Shown here: in pieces, positions 1 to 6,141 of the stretch
Layout of the letters: each line of letters opens with the position of its first letter
Position numbering within the stretch: the stretch's first letter is position 1
Program-made: the position numbers and the translations under genes
Notes under the pieces: model-generated
What the model was told of the DNA's origin: nothing
The model's database searches: none
The model's input: only the letters and a program-made list of their open reading frames with translations
Source of the DNA: Candidatus Pelagibacter sp.
GTDB lineage: Bacteria; Pseudomonadota; Alphaproteobacteria; Pelagibacterales; Pelagibacteraceae
Reading direction: 5' to 3'
Length of the DNA: 7,156 nt
NCBI GenBank assembly: GCA_028095445.1
Contig: JAOHCJ010000031.1
Span: 1 to 7,156, forward strand

Positions 1-2
1 AA

Positions 3-338
3 ATAATATGTTTTGATATTGATAACGTTGTTTGTATTACGAAAGGTAAGGATTACAAAAATGCTAAACCAAATATTTTAGGAATTAAAAAAATTAATCA
101 GTTATTTCATAATGGATATATGATAAAATTATTTACAGCTAGATATATGGGAAGAAACAAAGAAAATATTGCAAGAGCAAAAAAACAAGGATTTGAAATG
201 ACCAAAAAACAGTTAAAAAGATGGAAAATTCAATATCATAAATTAATTTTTGGAAAACCATCATTTGATTTATTTATAGATGATAAATCAATGTATTTTA
301 AAAAAAATTGGCATATAAATCTAAATAAATATTTATAA
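3..338 (+). CDS. HAD-family sugar-phosphate phosphatase, small capsule-type (5' end cut by window)
   Basis: The frame is open from base 3 to a TAA at 336-338, giving 111 visible residues; the start codon lies just left of the window. Numbering from base 3, HAD motif I is FDIDNVV (nucleophile Asp5, acid/base Asp7), motif II is the Thr in FTAR (Thr45), and the motif III/IV block is GKPSFDLFIDD, with Lys85 and the metal-binding pair Asp93-Asp94. The order and the GKPxxDxxIDD block match the short capless HAD phosphatases of capsule and LPS clusters (EcbF/BcbF-like), which are about 110-130 residues long. Motif I sits at visible residues 4-10, so only a few residues should be missing. The Met at base 120 is internal: starting there would remove both catalytic aspartates. 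By context it may dephosphorylate a heptose 1,7-bisphosphate-type intermediate, replacing GmhB; the substrate is inferred. It ends 11 bases before the isomerase gene. Confidence 0.8.
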   Translation: MICFDIDNVVCITKGKDYKNAKPNILGIKKINQLFHNGYMIKLFTARYMGRNKENIARAKKQGFEMTKKQLKRWKIQYHKLIFGKPSFDLFIDDKSMYFKKNWHINLNKYL

Positions 339-349
339 TAAATAGTTCC

Positions 350-940
350 ATGAAATTTTCTCACATAAAAAATTTTTTTAATGAAGTTCAGATTATTGCT
401 GACAAAATAAATAAAAATGAATTACAAAAACTAGCTGAAGAAATACACATTTTGCAAAAAAGGAAAGGTCGTATTTTTTTTTTAGGTGTTGGTGGAAGTG
501 CAGCTAATTCATCTCATGCTGTAAATGATTTTCGAAAGTTATGTAATATAGAAAGTTATACTCCAACAGATAACGTATCTGAACTTACAGCTAGGATTAA
601 TGATGAAGGTTGGAACACTTCATTATCTAATTGGCTTAAGGTTAGTAAGCTTAATAAAAATGATGCAATATTTATTATGTCTGTAGGGGGTGGAAATCTA
701 AAAAAAAAAGTTAGTGTGAACTTGATTAATGCAATCAAGTATGCAAAAAAAAATAAGTCAAAAATATTTGGCATTGTCGGAAAAAAAGATGGATATACTA
801 GGATTAATGCAAATGTATCAATTTTAATTCCAAATGTTAATAATAAACTAATAACACCACATACAGAAGCTTTTCAAGCAGTTGTATGGCATTGTTTAGT
901 TTCTCATCCTTTATTACAAGTACATAAAACAAAATGGTAA
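350..940 (+). CDS. SIS-domain sugar-phosphate isomerase, GmhA-related
   Basis: This 196-residue protein is the usual size for phosphoheptose isomerases, cytoplasmic enzymes that convert sedoheptulose 7-phosphate to a heptose 7-phosphate. It has a helical N-terminus (1-37), then the SIS core with GVGGSA at 46-51, the segment NDEGWNTSLSNWL at 84-96 (compare NDFGFNDIFS in E. coli GmhA), SVGGGN at 111-116 and HTEAFQAVVWH at 171-181. Departures from E. coli GmhA are visible: Asp60 falls where Glu65 is expected, the phosphate-loop STSGNS becomes SVGGGN, and the C-terminal catalytic His region is shifted by one residue (His181 as likely counterpart). The fold assignment is firm; the exact substrate is not. 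The ATG at 350 has no clear ribosome-binding site. The next gene begins six bases after this stop, and the neighbouring transaldolase and HldE-like genes support a heptose or heptose-like substrate. Confidence 0.85.
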   Translation: MKFSHIKNFFNEVQIIADKINKNELQKLAEEIHILQKRKGRIFFLGVGGSAANSSHAVNDFRKLCNIESYTPTDNVSELTARINDEGWNTSLSNWLKVSKLNKNDAIFIMSVGGGNLKKKVSVNLINAIKYAKKNKSKIFGIVGKKDGYTRINANVSILIPNVNNKLITPHTEAFQAVVWHCLVSHPLLQVHKTKW

Positions 941-946
941 GAAGTT

Positions 947-1669
947 ATGATTAATGATTTGAGCATAAAAATTTTTGCTGATGGAGCAGATTTAATCTCG
1001 ATAAAAAAACTTAATATGAACAAAGATATAAGTGGCTTTACAACAAATCCAAGTTTAATGAAAAAAGCTGGTGTTCTTGATTATAAAAAATTTTGTCAGG
1101 ATGTTCTGAAAATTACAAAAAACAAACCGGTATCTTTTGAAATTTTTTCTGATGATTTAGATGAAATGTATGATCAAGCTAAAGAAATAGCTTCATGGGG
1201 TAAAAGTATTTTCGTTAAAATACCAATTACAAATTCTAAAGGTGAAAAAACTTCTGGTTTAATTAAAAAATTATTAGAAAAAAATATCAAGTGTAATGTA
1301 ACTGCAATACTGACTATTAAGCAAGTAGAAGAAATATATGAAATTTCAAATACTAAAACAGAAGTGATCATTTCCATCTTCGCTGGCAGAATTGCTGATA
1401 CAGGAATTAATCCAATACCATTGATGTCTGAGGCAGTTAAAATATGTAAAGATAAAAAAAATATAGAAATTTTATGGGCAAGCACTAGAGAGTTAATAAA
1501 TATTTTTCAGGCAAATGAAATTAATTGCCAGATAATAACAGTTCCACATGATATTCTAAAAAAAACCTCATTAATTGGAAAAAATTTAGATGACTTGTCG
1601 TTAGAAACTGTCCAAATGTTCTTAAATGATGCTACTAAAGCAGGATTTAAGATTAAGATCGATAAATAA
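947..1669 (+). CDS. tal: Transaldolase-family enzyme (short form)
   Basis: A 240-residue TIM-barrel class I aldolase of the transaldolase family, near the size of fructose-6-phosphate aldolase (about 220) and shorter than E. coli TalB (about 317). Visible active-site elements are FADGAD (Asp12), TTNPS (32-36), SFEI (Glu65), FVKIP with the Schiff-base Lys91, CNVT (Asn117, Thr119), the phosphate-site ISIFAGR (Ser143, Arg148) and WAST (177-180). Glu65, Thr119 and Phe145 match the transaldolase residues Glu96, Thr156 and Phe178 of TalB; the aldolase FSA has Gln and Tyr at the first and last of these. The reaction is therefore predicted to be dihydroxyacetone transfer between sugar phosphates rather than simple aldol addition. 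In this cluster it could supply sedoheptulose 7-phosphate, or a related ketose phosphate, to the isomerase upstream. Its TAA is followed at once by the next ATG. A housekeeping pentose-phosphate role is possible but less likely in this setting. Confidence 0.85.
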   Translation: MINDLSIKIFADGADLISIKKLNMNKDISGFTTNPSLMKKAGVLDYKKFCQDVLKITKNKPVSFEIFSDDLDEMYDQAKEIASWGKSIFVKIPITNSKGEKTSGLIKKLLEKNIKCNVTAILTIKQVEEIYEISNTKTEVIISIFAGRIADTGINPIPLMSEAVKICKDKKNIEILWASTRELINIFQANEINCQIITVPHDILKKTSLIGKNLDDLSLETVQMFLNDATKAGFKIKIDK

Positions 1670-1672
1670 ATG
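1667..1672 (+). promoter_or_regulatory. Abutting stop/start TAAATG (transaldolase to first SDR)
   Basis: The stop codon and the next start codon are directly adjacent, and no Shine-Dalgarno-like purine run precedes them at proper spacing. Translation of the SDR probably depends on ribosomes finishing the transaldolase; this coupling is inferred. Confidence 0.6.
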
Positions 1673-2677
1673 AATTTCAAATCTATATTTGTTACAGGAG
1701 GTGCTGGATATGCTGGTAGCTGTTTAGTGCCTGAACTTTTAAAGAAAGGTTACAAAGTTACTGTTTACGATATTATGTATTATACAGATAACTTTCTTCC
1801 AAAAAACAATCCTAATTTAAAGATTATAAAAGGAGACATTAGAGATAAAGAAAAAATTTATACTAGTTGTCAAAATCACGATGTTTTTATTCACCTTGCC
1901 TGTATTTCAAATGACACTAGTTTTGCTTTAGATGAAAAATTATCTACAAGCATTAATTTAGATGCTTTTGAACCTATGGTTGAATCTGCAAAAAAAGCAG
2001 GTGTCAAAAGATTTATATATGCTTCATCTAGTTCGGTTTATGGAATATCAGAGGAAAAAAATGTTACAGAAGAGCATCCTTTAGTTCCATTGACTTTGTA
2101 CAACAAATACAAGGGACTATGTGAGCCAATACTTTTTAAGCACACAGATCAAAATTTTGAAGGTGTTATTTTTAGACCAGCAACAGTTTGTGGCTTTGCT
2201 CCAAGACAAAGACTTGATTTATCAGTTAATATTTTAACTAATTTTGCAGTTAACAAAGGCATGATAAAGGTTTTTGGTGGTAAACAATTAAGACCTAATC
2301 TTCATGTGATGGATTATTCTGACGCTGTTCAAGTTTTAATAGAATCTGATTCAAAAAAAATTGAAAATCAAATATTTAACATTGGTTATCAGAATTTATC
2401 TATTTTAGAAATAGCAAATCTAGTAAAAAAAGTTGTAGAAAAAAAATTTCCAGAAAAAGGAAGCATTAATATTATTAAAGAAAGCTCAGATGATAATAGA
2501 TCATACCATATAAATTCAGACAAAATAAAAAATTTATTAAACTATTCACCTAAGAGAACAATAGAAGATGCAGTTGAAGATCTTTGTGAAGCATTCAAAA
2601 AGCGACTGTTATTAAATTCATTCGATGAAGATATCTATTTCAATATTAATAGAATGAAAAATATTAATGCTGAATGA
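1670..2677 (+). CDS. Extended-SDR NAD-dependent nucleotide-sugar epimerase/dehydratase (first)
   Basis: A 335-residue extended short-chain dehydrogenase/reductase. The Rossmann motif TGGAGYAG occupies residues 9-16, Asp34 at the end of strand 2 favours NAD(H), GDIRD is at 55-59, the ASSSSVYG active-site strand is at 118-125 (probable catalytic Ser120), and the Tyr-x-x-x-Lys pair is Tyr144/Lys148. RPATVCG (169-175) and the segment around LRPNLHVMDYSDAV (207-220) belong to the C-terminal substrate domain. Such enzymes oxidise a sugar carbon with bound NAD to epimerise, dehydrate or reduce a nucleotide sugar; the exact reaction cannot be read here. It is only distantly similar to the SDR that follows, so the pair is not a recent tandem duplication. 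The start abuts the transaldolase stop, and its own TGA overlaps the next ATG in an ATGA. Most likely it acts on the nucleotide sugar made by this cluster. Confidence 0.85.
   Translation: MNFKSIFVTGGAGYAGSCLVPELLKKGYKVTVYDIMYYTDNFLPKNNPNLKIIKGDIRDKEKIYTSCQNHDVFIHLACISNDTSFALDEKLSTSINLDAFEPMVESAKKAGVKRFIYASSSSVYGISEEKNVTEEHPLVPLTLYNKYKGLCEPILFKHTDQNFEGVIFRPATVCGFAPRQRLDLSVNILTNFAVNKGMIKVFGGKQLRPNLHVMDYSDAVQVLIESDSKKIENQIFNIGYQNLSILEIANLVKKVVEKKFPEKGSINIIKESSDDNRSYHINSDKIKNLLNYSPKRTIEDAVEDLCEAFKKRLLLNSFDEDIYFNINRMKNINAE
2674..2677 (+). promoter_or_regulatory. ATGA start/stop overlap between the two SDR genes
   Basis: The ATG of the second SDR overlaps the TGA of the first by four bases, the classic arrangement for termination-reinitiation. 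No ribosome-binding site is visible upstream. Confidence 0.7.
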
Positions 2678-3675
2678 AAAATAAAAACAAGATAGCAGTT
2701 GTTACTGGTGGTGCTGGTTTTATAGGAAGCCATATGGTTGATTTGCTATTGAAAAAAAATTATAAAGTAAATGTTATTGATAATCTTTCTGGAGGGCATA
2801 ATAAAAATTTATCTCATCATAAGAATAATCCTAATTTAAAATTTGAAAAAAAAGATATTTGTAAATTGAAAAAAGATCATCAATTTTTTAAAAATGCTGA
2901 TTTCGTTTTTCACTTTGCTGGGATTGGTGATATTGTACCTTCAATTGAGAATCCAGTAAATTATATGCAAACAAATATCCAAGGAACCGTAAAGGTCCTA
3001 GAGTCAGCAAGATACAATAAAATCAAAAAGTTTGTTTATTCGGCATCAGCTTCTTGTTATGGACTTAACTCATCTCGTAATGATGAAAAAGGTAAAATAG
3101 ATACAAAATATCCATATGCTTTAAGTAAATATATGGGGGAGCAAACAGCATTTCATTGGCACAAAGTTTATGGATTGCCAGTAAATTCTATAAGAATATT
3201 TAATGCTTATGGAACTAGAGTAAGAACAACAGGAGCTTATGGTGCAGTTTTTGGAGTTTTTTTCAAACAAAAAATAAAAAAACAGCCATTAACAATTGTT
3301 GGTAACGGAAAACAATCTAGAGATTTTGTTTATGTAACTGATGTTGCTAAAGCTTTTTACTCTGCAGCAAAATCAAAAAAATCTGGGGAAATTTATAACT
3401 TAGGAAGTGACAATCCTCAGAGTGTAAATATGCTCGCAAATTTGATTGGTGGTAAAAAGACCTTTATACCTGATAGACCAGGAGAACCTAAAAGAACGTG
3501 GGCCAATACAACAAAAATAAAAAAACATTTAAATTGGAAACCGACAATAAATTTTAAAAAAGGTGTTGAAAAAATGTTAGTAGATATTAAAAATTGGAAA
3601 GATGCGCCTTTATGGACACCAAAGACTATTAAAGGAGCTACCAAAACATGGTTTAAATACATGGGCAAAAAGTAA
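2674..3675 (+). CDS. Extended-SDR epimerase, UDP-glucose 4-epimerase (GalE/WbpP)-like (second)
   Basis: A 333-residue extended SDR of normal family length. It shows TGGAGFIG (11-18), Asp36 for NAD(H) preference, the KKDI turn (59-62), HFAGIGD (80-86), the SASASCYG strand (123-130, probable catalytic Ser125), the Tyr148/Lys152 pair in YALSK, RIFNAYG (174-180), RDFVYVTDVA (216-225) and DRPGEP (267-272). These are hallmarks of GalE/WbpP-type 4-epimerases and the closely related 4,6-dehydratases. The DRPGEP block and the absence of a dehydratase-style Thr-Asp-Glu active site favour epimerase. A Trp-rich C-terminal tail (NWKDAPLWTP onward, about 307-328) extends past the usual end and may be a subfamily mark. 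The substrate is unknown; in context it is a nucleotide-activated hexose or heptose. The start overlaps the upstream stop; the HldE-like gene begins seven bases downstream. Confidence 0.85.
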   Translation: MKNKNKIAVVTGGAGFIGSHMVDLLLKKNYKVNVIDNLSGGHNKNLSHHKNNPNLKFEKKDICKLKKDHQFFKNADFVFHFAGIGDIVPSIENPVNYMQTNIQGTVKVLESARYNKIKKFVYSASASCYGLNSSRNDEKGKIDTKYPYALSKYMGEQTAFHWHKVYGLPVNSIRIFNAYGTRVRTTGAYGAVFGVFFKQKIKKQPLTIVGNGKQSRDFVYVTDVAKAFYSAAKSKKSGEIYNLGSDNPQSVNMLANLIGGKKTFIPDRPGEPKRTWANTTKIKKHLNWKPTINFKKGVEKMLVDIKNWKDAPLWTPKTIKGATKTWFKYMGKK

Positions 3676-3682
3676 AAATTTT

Positions 3683-5233
3683 ATGAAAAAAAAAATTAAA
3701 GATCTATATCTCAAGAAAATTTTGGACCTATCTCAACTTAAAAAAGTGATTGGAAATTATCCAAGAAAAAAAAAAGTAGTTTTGTGCCATGGAGTTTTTG
3801 ACATTGTTCACCCAGGACACATTAGACATTTAGGATATGCAAAATCACAGACTGATTTATTGATAGTGAGTTGTACTGGAGACAAGTTTATCGATAAGGG
3901 AATATATCGTCCTCATATTCCTCAAAATATGAGAGCATCAAATCTAGCAGCTTTTGAGATGGTTGATTATGTTATAGTTGACGAAAATAAAAAACCATTA
4001 AAACTTCTAAATCAATTGAAACCTGATTATTTTGCAAAAGGTTTTGAATATACCTCAAAGGGTTTACCAGCAGCGACTCTAGAAGAAAAAAATGAATTAG
4101 ATAAATATGGTGGTAAATTAATTTTCACACCTGGTGATATTGTACATTCATCGACAAAATTTTTAAATTATAGTGCGCCAAATTTAGATTTAGAAAAACT
4201 AGACTCACTAATGAAGGGTTACAAAATATCATTTGAAGATTTAATTATGGTAATTAAAAAAATTAAGAATACTAAAGTGCATATTGTTGGTGACACAATA
4301 GTAGACACATATACAAAAACTAATTTTATAGGTGGACAAACAAAAACACCTACATTCAGCGTTCTTTATGAAAAAGAAGATAATTTTGTTGGGGGTGCTG
4401 CAATTGTTGCACTTCACATGAAGGCTGCTGGTGCAAAAGTTAAGTTTACATCAATTATTTCTAATGACAAAAAAGGAAAGTTTATAAGAAATGAATTAAA
4501 AAAAAATAAAGTTCAATGTAATTTTTTTGAGGAAAAAAATAGACCAACAACTAACAAAAACACATTTATATCATCTTCATATAGATTATTAAAAGTTGAT
4601 ACTTTAAGCAACGTACCAATCAGTGAATATACATTGTTAAAAATCATACATAAGATTAAAAAAGAAAAAACACAATTGATAGTATTTAGTGATTTTAGAC
4701 ATGGAATTTTTAACCCCAGTAGTATTCAAAAGTTAATAAATGCAATTCCAAAAAATTGCTTTAAAGTGGGCGATAGTCAAGTTGCTAGCAGGTGGGGAAA
4801 TATAACTGAATTTAAGAATTTTGATCTAATAACACCAAATGAAAGAGAGGCAAGGTTTTCACTTGCAGATCAAGATTCCACAGTGGGTAAGTTGTCAAGA
4901 ATGCTCTATGATAAAACGAAATACAAAAATTTAATTTTAAAACTTGGGCCAAGAGGTATCTTTTGCATTGATAGTAGAAGTAAAAAAAGAATACCTTTTT
5001 CAATAGGAGTATTTGCAGAAAATATTCTTGATACAGTAGGAACGGGAGATGCCTTATTGGCATATTCTTCACTTTCCTTAAAAGTTTCAAATTCAATAGT
5101 TAAAGCTTCTATTATAGGTTCCTTCGCAGCATCTTGTGCATGCGAAATTGAGGGAAATAAACCAATAGACATAGAAACAATTATTTCAAGAATAAAGCTA
5201 GTAGAAAGAAAAATTAATTACATTCATAAATAA
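3683..5233 (+). CDS. hldE: Bifunctional HldE/RfaE-like protein in reversed order: nucleotidyltransferase then PfkB kinase
   Basis: A 516-residue two-domain enzyme. Residues about 30-165 are a cytidylyltransferase-fold domain like the HldE C-terminal half: HGVFDIVHPGH (36-46) with the HxGH site His43/His46, RPHIPQNMR (76-84), FEMVDYVIVD (91-100), KPDYFAKG (113-120) and the HSST loop (155-158). Residues about 197-510 are a PfkB/ribokinase sugar kinase like the HldE N-terminal half: VGDTIVDTY (202-210), FVGGAAIVA (235-243), SDFRHG (336-341), LITPNE (382-387), LKLGPRG (419-425) and DTVGTGDA (450-457) with catalytic-base Asp456. The kinase would phosphorylate the anomeric position of a heptose 7-phosphate and the other domain would activate the resulting 1-phosphate with a nucleotide. 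In E. coli HldE the kinase comes first. Start 3683 is chosen because it begins seven bases after the upstream stop; the in-frame ATG at 3602 would overlap a conserved part of the SDR gene. Sugar and nucleotide are not proven. Confidence 0.88.
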   Translation: MKKKIKDLYLKKILDLSQLKKVIGNYPRKKKVVLCHGVFDIVHPGHIRHLGYAKSQTDLLIVSCTGDKFIDKGIYRPHIPQNMRASNLAAFEMVDYVIVDENKKPLKLLNQLKPDYFAKGFEYTSKGLPAATLEEKNELDKYGGKLIFTPGDIVHSSTKFLNYSAPNLDLEKLDSLMKGYKISFEDLIMVIKKIKNTKVHIVGDTIVDTYTKTNFIGGQTKTPTFSVLYEKEDNFVGGAAIVALHMKAAGAKVKFTSIISNDKKGKFIRNELKKNKVQCNFFEEKNRPTTNKNTFISSSYRLLKVDTLSNVPISEYTLLKIIHKIKKEKTQLIVFSDFRHGIFNPSSIQKLINAIPKNCFKVGDSQVASRWGNITEFKNFDLITPNEREARFSLADQDSTVGKLSRMLYDKTKYKNLILKLGPRGIFCIDSRSKKRIPFSIGVFAENILDTVGTGDALLAYSSLSLKVSNSIVKASIIGSFAASCACEIEGNKPIDIETIISRIKLVERKINYIHK

Positions 5234-5236
5234 ATG
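5231..5236 (+). promoter_or_regulatory. Abutting stop/start TAAATG (HldE-like to Gfo/Idh)
   Basis: The HldE-like stop and the oxidoreductase ATG are adjacent with no Shine-Dalgarno sequence nearby, repeating the arrangement at 1667-1672. It fixes the start of the downstream gene and suggests translational coupling. Confidence 0.6.
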
Positions 5237-6139
5237 AAAATTTTAATAGTTGGTTTAGGCATACAAGGCCAAAAAAGAAAAAAACTATTAAATAGACGAT
5301 TAGTCTATGCGACTGTAGATACTAAAAATAAAAATGCTGACTTTAAAAATATTAAAGATGCACCATTAAATAAATATGATTCAGTATTTGTTTGTACGCC
5401 AGATTCTGAAAAATTAAAGATTCTTAATTATTGCATAAAATATAAAAAAAATGCACTTATTGAAAAACCATTAGTTGCTAATTCAGAAATAAAAATAAGA
5501 AAGTTAGAAAAAGAAGCCAATAAAAAAAATTTAGTATTTTATTCAGCTTATAATCATAGGTTTGAACCCCATTTTATAAATATTAAAAAAATTATTAAAT
5601 CAAAAGTCCTTGGAAAGATTTATTATTGCCATCTATTTTATGGAAATGGAACAGCGAAACTTGTGAGGAATCAAAAATGGAGAGACAAAGGTTTGGGTAT
5701 AATCCAAGATCTTGGACCACATCTTATGGATACTATTAAGTTTTGGTTCGATAAAAATTTCAAGTTTACAAATGTATTTAAAAACAAGTTTGAAAATAAA
5801 TCTCCAGACCATGCAATATTAATTTCAAAAAAAAATAAACTTTTCGTGAAACTAGAAATGTCTATGTGTATGTGGAAAAATACTCTTAGGTGTGATATAA
5901 TTGGTTCAAAAGGATCAATCCATTTAGATTCATTATGTAAATGGGGACCTTCAACTTTAAGGATATTAAAAAGAAAATTACCTTCTGGTTATCCAAAAGA
6001 AAAAAAAATTGTTATAAAAAAGAAAGATCCTACATGGGTAATGGAACATAAATATTTTTTCTCATTGATAAAATTAAAAAGAAGAAACGATCTTAGTAAA
6101 GATGTGTGGATAAATAAAAACTTAAAAAGTATAAATTAA
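5234..6139 (+). CDS. Gfo/Idh/MocA-family NAD(P)-dependent oxidoreductase
   Basis: A 301-residue protein, somewhat shorter than the usual 330-390 of the family. The N-terminal Rossmann motif is GLGIQG (7-12), followed by VFVCTPD (51-57) and the signature EKP (77-79), whose Lys78 is the expected catalytic lysine. YNHRF lies at 106-110, and the second-domain motif GLGIIQDLGPHLMD (153-166) carries the conserved Asp159/His163/Asp166 pattern. Family members oxidise or reduce a hydroxyl or keto group on sugars, inositols and nucleotide sugars; WlbA/WbpB, for example, oxidise C3 of UDP-sugar acids in O-antigen pathways. Here it lies between the HldE-like enzyme and a UDP-sugar dehydrogenase homologue, so a nucleotide-sugar substrate is likely but not shown. 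The start abuts the upstream stop, and its stop shares one base with the next start. The C-terminus is very lysine-rich and diverged, so its boundaries are less certain. Confidence 0.85.
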   Translation: MKILIVGLGIQGQKRKKLLNRRLVYATVDTKNKNADFKNIKDAPLNKYDSVFVCTPDSEKLKILNYCIKYKKNALIEKPLVANSEIKIRKLEKEANKKNLVFYSAYNHRFEPHFINIKKIIKSKVLGKIYYCHLFYGNGTAKLVRNQKWRDKGLGIIQDLGPHLMDTIKFWFDKNFKFTNVFKNKFENKSPDHAILISKKNKLFVKLEMSMCMWKNTLRCDIIGSKGSIHLDSLCKWGPSTLRILKRKLPSGYPKEKKIVIKKKDPTWVMEHKYFFSLIKLKRRNDLSKDVWINKNLKSIN

Positions 6140-6141
6140 TG
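6137..6141 (+). promoter_or_regulatory. TAATG one-base stop/start overlap (Gfo/Idh to dehydrogenase homologue)
   Basis: The last A of the TAA stop is the first base of the next ATG. With no upstream ribosome-binding site, reinitiation is the simplest way to translate the downstream gene; this is inferred. Confidence 0.65.

Noticed and set aside
120..338. A 72-residue protein starting at the ATG at base 120
   Set aside because: The frame is open to the left edge and the upstream part holds the HAD nucleophile motif DID, so this ATG is internal to a longer gene.
556..774. Minus-strand reading frame inside the isomerase gene
   Set aside because: Antisense to a clearly coding SIS gene; the translation is low-complexity Phe/Leu-rich with no recognisable motif.
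1174..1485. Minus-strand 103-codon frame inside the transaldolase gene
   Set aside because: It mirrors conserved transaldolase codons and its hydrophobic translation is what antisense of AT-rich Lys/Asn codons gives.
3417..3668. Minus-strand frame inside the second SDR gene
   Set aside because: It lies fully within a conserved gene and has no own context or motif.
1670..3675. Tandem duplication of the two SDR genes
   Set aside because: The proteins share only the general fold motifs; sequence outside these differs throughout, so recent duplication is not supported.
3602..3682. Upstream in-frame start for the HldE-like gene
   Set aside because: It would add 27 residues without family similarity and overlap the conserved end of the SDR gene; the ATG at 3683 fits the intergenic pattern.
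4812..5172. Two overlapping minus-strand frames inside the kinase domain
   Set aside because: Both are antisense to the conserved PfkB region and contradict each other in frame.
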